This document shows positions 36,952-46,329 of a stretch of 64,000 nt of DNA, piece by piece. Position numbers and translations under genes: made by a program. Below the pieces are notes generated by a model. That model ran no database searches, was not told the origin of the DNA, and worked only from the letters and a program-made list of their open reading frames with translations. Positions within the stretch are counted from its first letter, which is position 1, and every line of letters starts with the position of its first letter. Source of the DNA: Janthinobacterium sp. PC23-8 (GTDB lineage Bacteria; Pseudomonadota; Gammaproteobacteria; Burkholderiales; Burkholderiaceae_D); assembly GCF_002250505.1 (NCBI RefSeq), contig NZ_NJGY01000001.1:3145561-3209560 (forward strand). Direction: 5' to 3'.

Positions 36952-37092
36952 GCGGGCACTATCGGAAGACGTCTGAGGACGAGCGACCGCAGGAGGTCGT
37001 TTGGTAACTAGGTCGCTTGTTTTGAGGCGAGGGGGAGGCTAGTTAGTACCGGAAATGTACCGGACGCGAGCACTTCGTGTTCCGGAAACAAA

Positions 37093-37118
37093 AACGCCAA
37101 CCTGCATAGGTTGGCGTT
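37093..37118 (-). terminator. Terminator of the first tRNA-Phe
   Basis: Stem aacgccaacc/ggttggcgtt with a six-base loop, followed on the minus strand by a T-rich run (complement of 37088-37094). Confidence 0.75.
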
Positions 37119-37135
37119 GCGTTTCGTACTGTTCT

Positions 37136-37211
37136 TGGTGGCCCGGGGCGGAATCGAACCACCGACACAAGGATTTTCAATCCTCTGCTCTACCGACTGA
37201 GCTACCAGGCC
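37136..37211 (-). tRNA. tRNA-Phe (GAA), copy 1
   Basis: Complete cloverleaf of 76 nt with encoded CCA: acceptor GGCCTGG/CCGGGCC, D-arm with AGCTCAGTCGGTAGAGC, anticodon loop TTGAAAA giving GAA, T-arm GGTTCGATTCC. A TATAAT promoter box lies just upstream on the minus strand (37222-37227). Identical to the copy at 47.75 kb. Confidence 0.98.
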
Positions 37212-37329
37212 AAGGCGGCGAATTATAGCAGAAAGAGTTGATGCCTGACCAGTGCATCTTGTGTTCAAATGCAACAGATTGCCGGAGCATGGTGTTTTGG
37301 CATCCTTGTGCGAGCGGAAAGGGGGGACG

Positions 37330-38094
37330 ATGACGTTACGGTGTGGAGTGCGGTGCCTGGCTGCGCCGGGCTTGCTGAGCATGTTGTGTGGCGTGGCGTG
37401 GGCCGATGGACGGGCCGACCTGAATGCGGCGCTGGCGCGGCTGCAGGGGCAGTCGGCGCTGAAGGCGCAGGTGGAGTCGAAAACCTGGCGCAAGGAGGGC
37501 GAGGGCAAGGACGCGCAGGAAGACAGCGGCCAGGCCAGCGTGGCGGTCGAGGGCGGTGCGTCGGGTTTGCAGGTGCTGTATGGCAAGGACTTGCTGGCGA
37601 AGGTCGAGGCCGAGCAGCGCGCAAAAGTAAAAGATCCGAAGACGAAGACGCCGACCGGCTTTGCGCTGGGCGAGATGACGGCGACGGAATTGCGCAGCAT
37701 GGTGTCGGCGGCGGGCGCCTTGTCGCGTGAGATCGAGGAGGCCGAGTTCAGCGGCGAAAAGATCGACAGCTACAAGGGCAAGCCGGCGCGCATGCTCAGT
37801 TTTACCCTGGCGCTCGACAAGGTGCCTGAAAAAGACCGCAAGTATGTGAAGAAGTTCGAAGGCGGCATCGACGTGTGGATTGCTGCCGACGGCACGCCGC
37901 TGGCCAGCGCCTTCCGGCTGGACCTGAGCGGGCGCGCCTTTGTGGTGGTCAGCTTCACGCAGAAAATCGACGAGACGCGCCAGTATGGCGTGTCCGGCGA
38001 CCATCTGCTGTTGCTGCGCAAGGAAAGCAAAAGCACCAGCTCCGGCATGGGCGAGCGGGTGGAAAGCCGGATCGTCAAGACCTTGCAGTTATAG
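37330..38094 (+). CDS. Exported protein of unknown function
   Basis: A 254-residue protein with a signal peptide ending VAWADG, then an Ala/Leu repeat start, DLNAALARLQGQSALKAQVE, and a beta-rich body with FSGEKIDSYKGKPARMLSF, GGIDVWIAADGTPLASAF and a final basic strand. The tone resembles LolA-like or outer-membrane-lipoprotein-sorting folds but I cannot support a family. The ATG follows a purine-rich GGGGGGACG. Begins 118 bases from the tRNA-Phe 5' end. Confidence 0.6.
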   Translation: MTLRCGVRCLAAPGLLSMLCGVAWADGRADLNAALARLQGQSALKAQVESKTWRKEGEGKDAQEDSGQASVAVEGGASGLQVLYGKDLLAKVEAEQRAKVKDPKTKTPTGFALGEMTATELRSMVSAAGALSREIEEAEFSGEKIDSYKGKPARMLSFTLALDKVPEKDRKYVKKFEGGIDVWIAADGTPLASAFRLDLSGRAFVVVSFTQKIDETRQYGVSGDHLLLLRKESKSTSSGMGERVESRIVKTLQL

Positions 38095-38225
38095 TCCTCG
38101 GGCGCCAGTTGGAAATGGCGGAAGATGAAATCCAGCCCTGCGCGCACGTTACAAGAGGTAACAGTTTCAATGGCACGAGCCTGCTAATCTTCCCTGCATG
38201 CTTTCAACGAGGAAGGGTGTGGATC

Positions 38226-39740
38226 ATGGGCGCTCATGCCAGGAGTTTCAAGACGGCGGTGTCGTCATCATTGATACTGAGCCTGCTGGTGCTTGCCGGC
38301 TGCGGCAAGCCCGGCGACACGCCGCAAACCGGCGCGGTCGCCGCCACGCCCCCTGCGCCCGTTCAACCTCTTCAGCCCCCTGCGCCAGCGCCGTACACGC
38401 CGCCGAGCGCCGATCAGCTGGCGCAGATGGTCGCGCCGATCGCCCTGTTTCCCGATAAACTGGTGGGCCAGGTGCTGGCCGGCGCCACGTATCCCGAGCA
38501 GGTCGCCGCCGCCAACGAGTGGCTGGTCCAGCATCCGTCGCTGAAAGGCGCGGCGCTGCAAACGGCCGAAGCCAGCCAGCCCTGGGACGTCAGCATCAAA
38601 TCGCTGACCGCCTTCCCCACCGTGCTGGGCCAGATGGCAAACAACGGCCAGTGGACCACGGCGCTCGGTACCGCCTATGTCAACGACCCCACCGATGTCA
38701 TGAATGCGATCCAGCTCCTGCGCTCGCGCGCCCGGCAGGCGGGCAACCTGAAAACCTCGCAGCAGCTGAGGGTCTCGACGCTTGTGCGTGCGCCGCAATC
38801 CGCTTATGTCACGCGCTCGGCTTCGTATCCGGCCGTCATTGCGCCGCCGCCGCAAACCATCGTCATCGAGCCGGCGGCGCCCGATATCGTGTATGTGCCG
38901 CAGTACAATCCGACCGTGGTCTACGGCGTGCCGGTGCCGCTGTATCCGGGCTGGGTCGAGCCGCGGCCGGCATACGGCAGCGCAACGCTGGTGACGACCG
39001 GCGCGCTGTCGTTCGGCATCGGTGTGCTGGTGGGGGCGGCGGTGAGCCAGCACTACGCCCCCGGCTGGCATGCCTGGGGCGTCAACTGGGGCGCACCGGC
39101 GCCTTACCCCGGCTACGGTGGCGCCTGGCGCCGCCCTGCGGTGGTGTACAACAAGGCGACCTATGTTTCGAAGTCCGTCACGGTCGTCAATCGCGTCAAC
39201 AATATCAACGTCACCAATAACAACTACCATAACAACAACTACCGCAGTGTCGACAACATCAACACCGTGGCCAACCGCCCGCAAAACAGCGCCGTCAATC
39301 ATGTCGTGCCGCGTCAGCCAGCGCTGATGACCATGCCGCACTTCACGGCGCGCGACACGCTCCACGGCGCACGCCCGTTGCCGCCGGCTGCGGCCCAGCC
39401 GGCATACCGCGCCGTCGCGCCGCAGCCGCAGCGGCAGCCGGCGCAGATGGAACGCCGGCATGCCGAGGCCATGGCTCTGCGCATGGCGCAGGAAAGAAGC
39501 AGCGCCCCTGTGCACCTGGCACCAGCGATGCAACAGGCGCCGTTACCGCACCGCGAAGCCGACCCCGGCCATGGCCAGCCTCAGCGCAACCACCAGGACA
39601 TGCAAGCCATGCACGCCATGCATGCCGCGCAAGCCCGTCCGGCCGTGCAACACCCGTACCATCATGTGGAAAGTCATGAGCAGAGCGCCCGCCATCAGCA
39701 GGATCGCGACCGGCGCGATGCCCACGAAAGGCGTGGCTAA
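38226..39740 (+). CDS. DUF3300 domain lipoprotein
   Basis: A 504-residue protein. Lipobox LLVLAGC near residue 26, Pro-rich linker, DUF3300 domain from about 60 to 230 with APIALFPDKLVGQVLAGATYPEQ-like core, AVNDP-like YVNDPTDVM and YVPQYNPTVVYG, a Gly-rich hydrophobic segment (GIGVLVGAAVSQ), then about 200 residues of Asn/His/Gln/Arg low complexity. Envelope role unknown. GAGGAAGG upstream supports the ATG at 38226. Last four bases overlap the convergent GGDEF-EAL gene. Confidence 0.82.
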   Translation: MGAHARSFKTAVSSSLILSLLVLAGCGKPGDTPQTGAVAATPPAPVQPLQPPAPAPYTPPSADQLAQMVAPIALFPDKLVGQVLAGATYPEQVAAANEWLVQHPSLKGAALQTAEASQPWDVSIKSLTAFPTVLGQMANNGQWTTALGTAYVNDPTDVMNAIQLLRSRARQAGNLKTSQQLRVSTLVRAPQSAYVTRSASYPAVIAPPPQTIVIEPAAPDIVYVPQYNPTVVYGVPVPLYPGWVEPRPAYGSATLVTTGALSFGIGVLVGAAVSQHYAPGWHAWGVNWGAPAPYPGYGGAWRRPAVVYNKATYVSKSVTVVNRVNNINVTNNNYHNNNYRSVDNINTVANRPQNSAVNHVVPRQPALMTMPHFTARDTLHGARPLPPAAAQPAYRAVAPQPQRQPAQMERRHAEAMALRMAQERSSAPVHLAPAMQQAPLPHREADPGHGQPQRNHQDMQAMHAMHAAQARPAVQHPYHHVESHEQSARHQQDRDRRDAHERRG

Positions 39741-41650
39741 GTGGAAGTCTGGCGCTGCGCCAGCCACTGCATCAGGTCGTCGAGCGGCATGGGCCGCGCA
39801 TACAGATAGCCCTGCAAGCCGTCGCAGTGGTGGGTCAGCAAAAAGTCGGCCTGCTGCTGCGTTTCCACCCCTTCGGCCACCACGCGCAAACCCAGGTGGC
39901 CGGCCATGCCGAGGATGGCCTGCACGATGGCCGTGCCATTGGCGTCGTGCGGGGTGGCGTCGATAAAGCTCTTGTCGATCTTCAGTTCGTACAGCGGCAT
40001 CGAGGTCAGGTAGGCCAGGCTGGAATAGCCGGTGCCGAAATCGTCGATCGAAAAACGGATGCCCAGCGTGGCCAGTTCGCGCATGCGCGCCAGCGCCGCA
40101 TCGCGCTTGTCGACCAGCAGCCCTTCGGTCAGTTCCAGCACCAGGGCGGCGGCCGGCGCGCCCGATTCGCTCAGGGCGGCGCGCACGCGGGCGGCAAAAT
40201 CGGGCTGGCGGAACTGGGCCGGGCTGACATTGACCGACAGCGCGAAATGGTGACCGGCCTGCGCCAGCCGCACCGCCGCCTGGCAGGCCTGCCGCAGCGC
40301 CCAGTCGCCCAGCCTGACGATCAGGCCCGTCTCTTCGGCGATCGGGATGAACAGCGATGGCGCAATCATGCCGCCATCGGCCTGCGGCCAGCGCATCAGC
40401 ATTTCCGCGCCAGTCACCTGGCCGTGGCAGTCCAGTTGCGGCTGCACGTGCATGCGCAGTTCGCCTGCGTCGAGCGCGCGCGCCAGCGCCCGTTCCATGG
40501 TCAGGCGGCGCTCCACGCCTGCCTGCATGGCCGCCTCGAAAAAAGCGATGCCGTTGCGCCCTTCGGCCTTGGCGCGGTACATGGCGATATCGGCCTCGCG
40601 CAGCAGATCGTGGGCCTGCTGACCGCTCTTGGGCAGCAGGGTGACGCCGATGCTGGCCGAGCAGTGATACGACTGCGCGCCGATTTCGAAGTCGCTTGCG
40701 ATTGCGGCGCGGATCTTTTCCGCCACCAGGCCGGCCGCCCGGGCGGCGCCGTCCATGTCGTCGGCCAGGTGGGCCAGCAGCACCACGAATTCATCGCCGC
40801 CGATGCGCGCCACCGTATCGACCTTGCGCATCAGCTGCGCCAGGCGCGCGCCGGCCATGCGCAGCAGCGCGTCGCCGGTGGCGTGGCCGCGCGCGTCGTT
40901 GATATGTTTGAAGTGATCGAGGTCGATGAACATCAGCGCGCTGATGGCGTGCTCGCGCGGCGCGGCCGCCAGCAACTGGCCGATGCGGTCCATCAGCAGG
41001 CGCCGGTTCGGCAACCCGGTCAGCACGTCGTAGAAGGCCAGTTGGTGGATGTCCTGTTCCGACTTTTTGCGTTCGCCGATTTCGCGTTCCAGCGACAGTG
41101 CGCTGGTATGCAGACGGTCGAGCGAGCGCGCCAGGTGGCCCAGCAAAAAGGCCGTCGACAAGGTCAGGACAGAAGCGATCAGCATGAAGTTGAGTGTGAC
41201 GATCAGCGCGCGCAGCAGCAGCGAATCGGGCATGCCCTGCAGTGGCAGGCTGATGTCGGGATGCAGATCGAGCAGGAACAGCGAGGTGGACGTCAGCGCC
41301 AGCATCCACAGTGCCGGCCGCAAACCCAGCAGCAATGCCGCCAGCACGGGAATGGCCAGCAGGTAGATCTGGCTGACCGCGCCGATTTTCAGCAGCAGGC
41401 CGATGCCGATGAGGTAGGTCACGGCAAGAAACTGCCACACGCGCCAGTGGTAGGGGGTGTCGCCGCGATGCCAGATGACAGCGATCCAGGCGATCGATGC
41501 CATGTCGAGCGCGGCTATCATCCAGATACCTTCACGCGCCGCCAGCAGGGCGCTGGGGATGGCTGTGACGATGCCAAGCAGCACTACCGTTTGCAGCAGG
41601 CGTGCAAAAATCTGGCTGCGCCAATGCGCGAGATCATTCGATACCGCCAC
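39737..41650 (-). CDS. Membrane GGDEF-EAL protein (c-di-GMP turnover)
   Basis: A 637-residue protein with about six N-terminal transmembrane helices (residues 15-185), a GGDEF domain with intact RIGGDEFVVLL, and an EAL domain whose signature reads EML (GAEMLMRWP) but keeps the other metal/catalytic positions: SVNVSPAQ, LELTEGLL, IDDFGTGYSSL, KIDKSF, VAEGVE. It could both make and break c-di-GMP. Starts with GTG. No sensory PAS domain; the membrane region may sense. Confidence 0.9.
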   Translation of the reverse strand: MAVSNDLAHWRSQIFARLLQTVVLLGIVTAIPSALLAAREGIWMIAALDMASIAWIAVIWHRGDTPYHWRVWQFLAVTYLIGIGLLLKIGAVSQIYLLAIPVLAALLLGLRPALWMLALTSTSLFLLDLHPDISLPLQGMPDSLLLRALIVTLNFMLIASVLTLSTAFLLGHLARSLDRLHTSALSLEREIGERKKSEQDIHQLAFYDVLTGLPNRRLLMDRIGQLLAAAPREHAISALMFIDLDHFKHINDARGHATGDALLRMAGARLAQLMRKVDTVARIGGDEFVVLLAHLADDMDGAARAAGLVAEKIRAAIASDFEIGAQSYHCSASIGVTLLPKSGQQAHDLLREADIAMYRAKAEGRNGIAFFEAAMQAGVERRLTMERALARALDAGELRMHVQPQLDCHGQVTGAEMLMRWPQADGGMIAPSLFIPIAEETGLIVRLGDWALRQACQAAVRLAQAGHHFALSVNVSPAQFRQPDFAARVRAALSESGAPAAALVLELTEGLLVDKRDAALARMRELATLGIRFSIDDFGTGYSSLAYLTSMPLYELKIDKSFIDATPHDANGTAIVQAILGMAGHLGLRVVAEGVETQQQADFLLTHHCDGLQGYLYARPMPLDDLMQWLAQRQTST

Positions 41651-41815
41651 GCTGCCGTCCTCGTCCGTGGGTTTTGCGCCGCTGTCCTTGTTGTTCAGTA
41701 AATACTACCTGTGATCCAACAAGATGTCATCTTGATCATTGATCATGTTTTCCGGCACTGGGCGCACATGAAAAAGCCAGCGCGACGGCTGGCCTGGCGG
41801 TAGCGCCGGGGTGGC

Positions 41816-42127
41816 TTATTTCTTGGGTGCGCTCAGGCACGTTTTCATGAAGGTCTTGCGTGCATCGCCCTTCATGTCCTTGGCCTCGGCATTGCAGGTT
41901 TTCATCTTGTTTTGCTGCGCCGTGCCGGTGGCCGGCGCCGGCTTGGCGCTCAGGCATTCCTTCATGAAGGTCTTGCGTTCATCGCCTTTCTTGCCGGTTG
42001 CGTCGGCATTACATGCGGTCATCTTGTTTTGCTGCGCCGTCTTGGCGGCCGGGGCCGCGTCCTGCGCGACGGCAAACCCGGCGCTGGCAAACGAGGCGGC
42101 GATACACAGAGCAATCAGTTGTTTCAT
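41816..42127 (-). CDS. psiF: PsiF family periplasmic protein with two repeats
   Basis: A 103-residue protein with signal peptide (to AVAQD) and two PsiF units, each QQNKM-CNA-A-GDxRKTFMK-CLS (residues about 33-61 and 69-97). psiF is phosphate-starvation induced in E. coli; role unknown. Start at MKQLIAL chosen because the signal peptide begins there. Confidence 0.9.
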   Translation of the reverse strand: MKQLIALCIAASFASAGFAVAQDAAPAAKTAQQNKMTACNADATGKKGDERKTFMKECLSAKPAPATGTAQQNKMKTCNAEAKDMKGDARKTFMKTCLSAPKK

Positions 42128-42338
42128 GGCGGATCCTTGCAAGAAGACGGTTGAGGGGGCGCGGCTTGAGCATACACATCGATATGCCGTACGTAACTAA
42201 CTATATGACATTTATCAATCACTTTGGCGGGCAAATCCGCCTATTTTGTGTCTTTTTGTGAGCGGCCGGTTTGTCCTGCGCTATGCTTACGTCTTTCCGT
42301 CGGCCAACGCCGACGCATCTTAATACGGAGTAGTAATC

Positions 42339-42878
42339 ATGGTCTCGTTGCAAGAGCAGTTTTTAAAGGCCGGCCTGGTCGACAAGAAAAAGGTCAAGCT
42401 GGCCAACCAGGACAAGAGCAAGCAAAAGAAGGACGAGCGCAAGAGCGGCACGCAAAGCGTCGATGAAGTGCGCCTTGCCGCGCTGGAAACCCAGCGCAAG
42501 AACGCCGAACGGGCGCGCGAAATGAACGCCCAGCGCGACGCGGCCGCCAACCAGAAGGCCATCGTGGCGCAGATCGCGCAGATGGTGCAAAAGAACCGCC
42601 AGAGCAAGGGCAACCACGCCGAAGTGCCGTACAACTTCACTTTCAACAACAAGATCGAGCGCATCTACGTCACGCCCGCCGTGCAAGCGCACCTGGTGGC
42701 AGGGCGCCTGGTGATCGTCTGCCTGGCCGGCGCGGTGGAACTGGTGCCGCGCGTGATCGCCGACAAGATCGCCGAGCGCGACCCGGCCATCGTGGTGCGC
42801 GTCAAGCAGGCCAGCACGCAAGTGGACGAGGATGATCCGTATGCGGCGTTCCAGATTCCTGATGATTTGATGTGGTGA
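42339..42878 (+). CDS. DUF2058 family protein (YaiL-like)
   Basis: A 179-residue cytoplasmic protein: very basic N-terminal coil LQEQFLKAGLVDKKKVKLAN, central RAREMNAQRDAAANQKA helix and C-terminal NFTFNNKIERIYVTPAVQ domain. DUF2058 proteins are thought to bind nucleic acid or nucleoid; function not established. Divergent from psiF. Confidence 0.9.
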   Translation: MVSLQEQFLKAGLVDKKKVKLANQDKSKQKKDERKSGTQSVDEVRLAALETQRKNAERAREMNAQRDAAANQKAIVAQIAQMVQKNRQSKGNHAEVPYNFTFNNKIERIYVTPAVQAHLVAGRLVIVCLAGAVELVPRVIADKIAERDPAIVVRVKQASTQVDEDDPYAAFQIPDDLMW

Positions 42879-42974
42879 TCACGGCGCGGGACGGGCTAAG
42901 CTGATCCATTCGATGGGATCGTCTTCGCGCGGCAGCGGTTTCGCGCGCAAGACCTGGAGTTCCGGCGAGCTCAT
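42879..42974 (-). CDS. Possible 31-residue protein
   Basis: A short frame MSSPELQVLRAKPLPREDDP plus IEWISLARPAP, beginning three bases after a second frame that ends at 42978 (34 residues, MRSAEYVLRDLGGNRYLLAQ and onward, 42978-43082). Codon use is native-like. They could be two tiny genes, or more likely the 3' debris of genes cut by the insertion to the right. Confidence 0.3.
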   Translation of the reverse strand: MSSPELQVLRAKPLPREDDPIEWISLARPAP

Positions 42975-43082
42975 GGTCTACTCCCGCAGCGTAAGGTCAT
43001 CGAGGCGCTGATGGGCGGCCCATTGCGCCAGCAAATAACGGTTGCCGCCCAGATCGCGCAACACATATTCGGCGCTGCGCAT

Positions 43083-43452
43083 CGGGTAGGCAACGGCATG
43101 GTCCTCTTGCTACCCTAAATTGCAAAAAACAGCCTCTCTAAGAGGTCCCGGTTGTCGTTGCGAGCGGCGCTGGAAGAGCAATTTACGCCAAAAATTACTG
43201 TGGGGCAAGTGACTTGTGCGACAAATCGTAGTAAATTACTGTATAAAGATACAGTTGTTTGTCTAGCTATTATGTCTTAGTTGGGCTGATGTGTTGGGGA
43301 GGGCGAAGTGCGGCGAAATGGGCATGTAGTCTCATGTCGGCTTTCCTTCACGGATAAAGTATAATTCCTCGTCAAAAAATCATTAATTTATGTTTTTTTG
43401 TCATAAAAAAATGACAAATATTAATTGTTGTATGAACTATGTCCATTAGTAT
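43083..43452. other. AT-rich left border of the restriction-modification locus
   Basis: No gene. GC falls sharply at about 43110. A small stem cctct/agagg with six T on the minus strand (43124-43145) would act as a leftward terminator. The rest likely holds the promoter of the HTH gene. Confidence 0.35.
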
Positions 43453-43767
43453 ATGATCGCGGGCATGACTTACGATGAATTTCGCCGGCAAATAGGGAAA
43501 GCAGGACTGACCGTGCATGCCTTTGCTGATTTGATAAAGATGAATCGGATCTCCCTCTCAAACTACAAGCAGGGGGATGTGCCGTCGCATTTGGCTGTGA
43601 TTGCCACGCTTTTAGGCGCAATGGCCGATGGCCAAACCGATTTCCGTAGCGTGTTGTTAAACATTGATATCGCACCAAAAAGACCACGTGGTGCTGGAAT
43701 CGGCAAGTTTGGCGGCGATAAAAAAGAAGGGCTGGATTTGTTCATTAAGGGAGATAATCATGGATGA
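43453..43767 (+). CDS. Small HTH protein, possible controller of the R-M locus
   Basis: A 104-residue protein. Residues about 5-60 resemble an XRE-type helix-turn-helix: FRRQIGKAGLTVHAFADLIK, MNRISLSNYKQGDVPSHL. C-terminal part is basic and Gly-rich (PKRPRGAGIGKFGGDKK). It overlaps the first methyltransferase gene by eight bases, so it is in the same operon, as is common for restriction-modification controllers, but it lies on the methylase side rather than with the nuclease. An ATG at 43465 is an alternative start. Confidence 0.6.
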   Translation: MIAGMTYDEFRRQIGKAGLTVHAFADLIKMNRISLSNYKQGDVPSHLAVIATLLGAMADGQTDFRSVLLNIDIAPKRPRGAGIGKFGGDKKEGLDLFIKGDNHG

Positions 43768-44965
43768 ACTAGATAGTGCTCCTCAAAACGGGCATGAAGA
43801 TGTCGCGAGCGTAATTTCATGCTCAAAATCTTCTGACGAGGTGCTCAACAAGTCCATGCAGCGAGTTGCAAAGTGGTCCGCAGGCCCAGCGGGGACCGGC
43901 AATGCATTGATCCAAGGCGACAACCTAGCCGCACTCAAGTTGCTAACCAAAACGCATGCCAACAAAGTCAAATGTGTCTACCTAGATCCTCCGTATAATA
44001 ATGGTGAAAGCTATCAGCATTATTTTGACAGCATGGGACATGAGGAATGGTTAAAATCGGTGTCCGACAGACTGGAGCAAATCAAACTCCTGTTGCGCGA
44101 GGACGGTAGCGTCTGGATATCAATTGACGACTCTGAGCTACACTACCTCAAGGTCGCCGCCGACGCTGTATTCGGCAGAGTAAACTTCGTGGGTACGATA
44201 GTGTGGGAGCGCCGGACTACGCGCGAAAATCGCAAGGTCCTCTCAAGAAATCACGAATACCTACTTGTCTACTCGAAGAAAATTAGCGCATGGTCTAAGG
44301 TTCGCAATTCATTACCGCTTACAGATGAAGTGAAGGATCGTTACAAAAACCTCGATGCTGATCCACGTGGTCCGTGGCAATCGGTGTCTGCTAATGTCCA
44401 AGACGGGCACGCAACGCCTCAGCAGTATTATTCGCTCAGAGCGCCGAATGGGCGATTGCACTCGCCGCCCAAGGGGCGTTGTTGGGGTTTCCCTGAACAG
44501 CGTATGCTTGAAGAGATTGCCAAGAATAACGTATGGTTTGGGAGGGACGGAAATGCTGTCCCACGTCTAAAGCAATTCATTGCAAATCGGAAAGCTGGCT
44601 TGACGCCAGAAACGCTGTGGCGTGCAGAGGATGTCGGAACAACAAGCCAAGCAAAAAAGCACTTGCTCGCGTTGTTTAAGGAAATATCCATATTTGATAC
44701 TCCAAAGCCTGAACACTTGATTCAGCGAATTCTTGAAATTAGCACTAACCCTGGCGAAATTGTCCTCGATCCTTATCTAGGATCGGGAACCACTGCAGCA
44801 GTTGCGCACAAGATGAAGAGATCGTATCTGGGAATCGAGATAGGAGACCATATTAAGACACATTGTGCTCACCGGTTACAGCAGGTCGTCGCCGGAGAGT
44901 CAGGCGGGATATCTCGTTCAATTGATTGGAAAGGCGGTGGTGGTTTTGATTTCTACCGCATCTAG
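43760..44965 (+). CDS. Site-specific DNA methyltransferase, beta class (N6-adenine or N4-cytosine)
   Basis: A 401-residue enzyme. Motif IV CVYLDPPYNNG at residues about 73-82 precedes the SAM-binding motif LDPYLGSGTTAAVAH at about 336-350, the order that defines the beta class (PF01555). WISIDDSELHYLKVAADAVFG is typical of this family, also seen in type III Mod proteins. RBS AAGGGAG at 43747-43753 fixes the ATG. Its 3' end overlaps the second methyltransferase start. Modifies one strand or site of the same recognition sequence as its partner; inferred. Confidence 0.9.
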   Translation: MDELDSAPQNGHEDVASVISCSKSSDEVLNKSMQRVAKWSAGPAGTGNALIQGDNLAALKLLTKTHANKVKCVYLDPPYNNGESYQHYFDSMGHEEWLKSVSDRLEQIKLLLREDGSVWISIDDSELHYLKVAADAVFGRVNFVGTIVWERRTTRENRKVLSRNHEYLLVYSKKISAWSKVRNSLPLTDEVKDRYKNLDADPRGPWQSVSANVQDGHATPQQYYSLRAPNGRLHSPPKGRCWGFPEQRMLEEIAKNNVWFGRDGNAVPRLKQFIANRKAGLTPETLWRAEDVGTTSQAKKHLLALFKEISIFDTPKPEHLIQRILEISTNPGEIVLDPYLGSGTTAAVAHKMKRSYLGIEIGDHIKTHCAHRLQQVVAGESGGISRSIDWKGGGGFDFYRI

Positions 44966-46313
44966 AGTTCAGATAAATGGGCATCTAAACGCATTCCGAC
45001 CCATTTACTATCTTGGTTGCAAGGTTAGCCTTACGTCTGCAATTAGCGATGCGATCAACGAAGTTGATCCTAGTGGTGGTCGGATGGTTGATCTTTTTGC
45101 CGGTACTGGAGTTGTCGCCAGTGCGATGGGAGCCAGTCGCGATGTAACGACTGTAGATGTGCAGGAGTATTCGCGCGTAATCTGCTCTGCCATTCTGCGG
45201 CCACCGCGCTTGTCTGATCAAAAAATTTGCAATCTGTCAAACGAAGTCGCTAAAGGACAGTTTTCCTCGCGTCTTTTGTGGTGTATTGCGCCGCTCGCGG
45301 AGCACGAACACAGATGCATGATTAGTGCTAATAATGGTGAGATCGACGGATTAATCGAATTGCTAGAGGCGCCATCTCTTGTCCTGGTTGAGGAATTCGG
45401 TTTCATAGGCGAAGGTTCTGCCTTGGGCAAGGCCACATACGAAGTAATTCAACGTATGCAAATGGAGGGGCTGTGGAATTCCTCAGAGACGACTGTTACT
45501 AGGAATTTCGGGGGAGTATATTTTTCATATCAACAGGCTGCATTGCTGGATGCTGCATTGAATGTCGCTGCGCGTTCAGACGAAGATATTAAGGATGGGT
45601 TAACTGCCGTTGCGATTAGTACGGCAAGCTCGTTGGTCAACACAGTAGGAAAGCAATTTGCGCAACCTATTCAGCCGCGATCAAAATCAGGTGAAATTAA
45701 GTTAAGTCTAGCAAAAACCGTGCAGCGTGATAGATCGATCGAAATGCTCGGAAGCTATCAATCTTGGTTGCAAAAGTATGTGAACTTGGTCCCAGCTGTT
45801 GGAGCCTCGACTATGCTGCGGCAGGATTATCTTGACGCGCTGACGACCCACGGTAAGGATTTTTCAGTTGTATATGCGGACCCGCCCTATACGCGAGATC
45901 ATTACAGCCGATTTTATCATGTACTGGAAACAATGTGCCTTCGTGATAATCCTCAAATTTCGCGAGTCAAAAAAAGAGGGGAAACGACGTTCAGTCGTGG
46001 ACTATATCGTGAAGATCGTCATCAATCACCATTCTGTATCCGCTCTGAAGCTCCAGGTGCTTTTGACGCGCTTTTTAAGGCTGCAAGTGGGCATGAATTG
46101 CCACTAGTTCTTTCCTACTCGCCTCATGAGGCTGGCGATGGTACCCACCCGCGTGTCGTTTCCATGGCCCAGGTTGTAGACCTTGCAAATGCGTACTACA
46201 AGCGCGTCGAAATTAGCGTCGTAGAAGGTATGTCTCACAATAAACTAAATCGCAATGATCTCAAGCTTACAAAACGGGAGCATGCAGAGGTATTGCTTAA
46301 ATGTTTTTGTTGA
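44937..46313 (+). CDS. DNA adenine methyltransferase, D12/alpha class
   Basis: A 458-residue enzyme with SAM motif I MVDLFAGTGVVASAMG near the N-terminus and motif IV VVYADPPYTRDHYSRFYH near residue 345: the order of alpha (Dam/D12) enzymes. The long middle region is the target-recognition part. Likely begins at a GTG (44937 or 44940) inside the end of the first methyltransferase, which means coupled translation. Convergent with the nuclease gene, 16 bases apart. Two different methylases in one locus are usual for asymmetric (type IIS) sites. Confidence 0.85.
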   Translation: MVVLISTASRVQINGHLNAFRPIYYLGCKVSLTSAISDAINEVDPSGGRMVDLFAGTGVVASAMGASRDVTTVDVQEYSRVICSAILRPPRLSDQKICNLSNEVAKGQFSSRLLWCIAPLAEHEHRCMISANNGEIDGLIELLEAPSLVLVEEFGFIGEGSALGKATYEVIQRMQMEGLWNSSETTVTRNFGGVYFSYQQAALLDAALNVAARSDEDIKDGLTAVAISTASSLVNTVGKQFAQPIQPRSKSGEIKLSLAKTVQRDRSIEMLGSYQSWLQKYVNLVPAVGASTMLRQDYLDALTTHGKDFSVVYADPPYTRDHYSRFYHVLETMCLRDNPQISRVKKRGETTFSRGLYREDRHQSPFCIRSEAPGAFDALFKAASGHELPLVLSYSPHEAGDGTHPRVVSMAQVVDLANAYYKRVEISVVEGMSHNKLNRNDLKLTKREHAEVLLKCFC

Positions 46314-46329
46314 GGCTTCCGTCTGGCGA

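Noticed and set aside
43124..43145. Small RNA ending at the leftward terminator-like stem
   Set aside because: Only a five-base-pair stem; no promoter found on the minus strand to the right.
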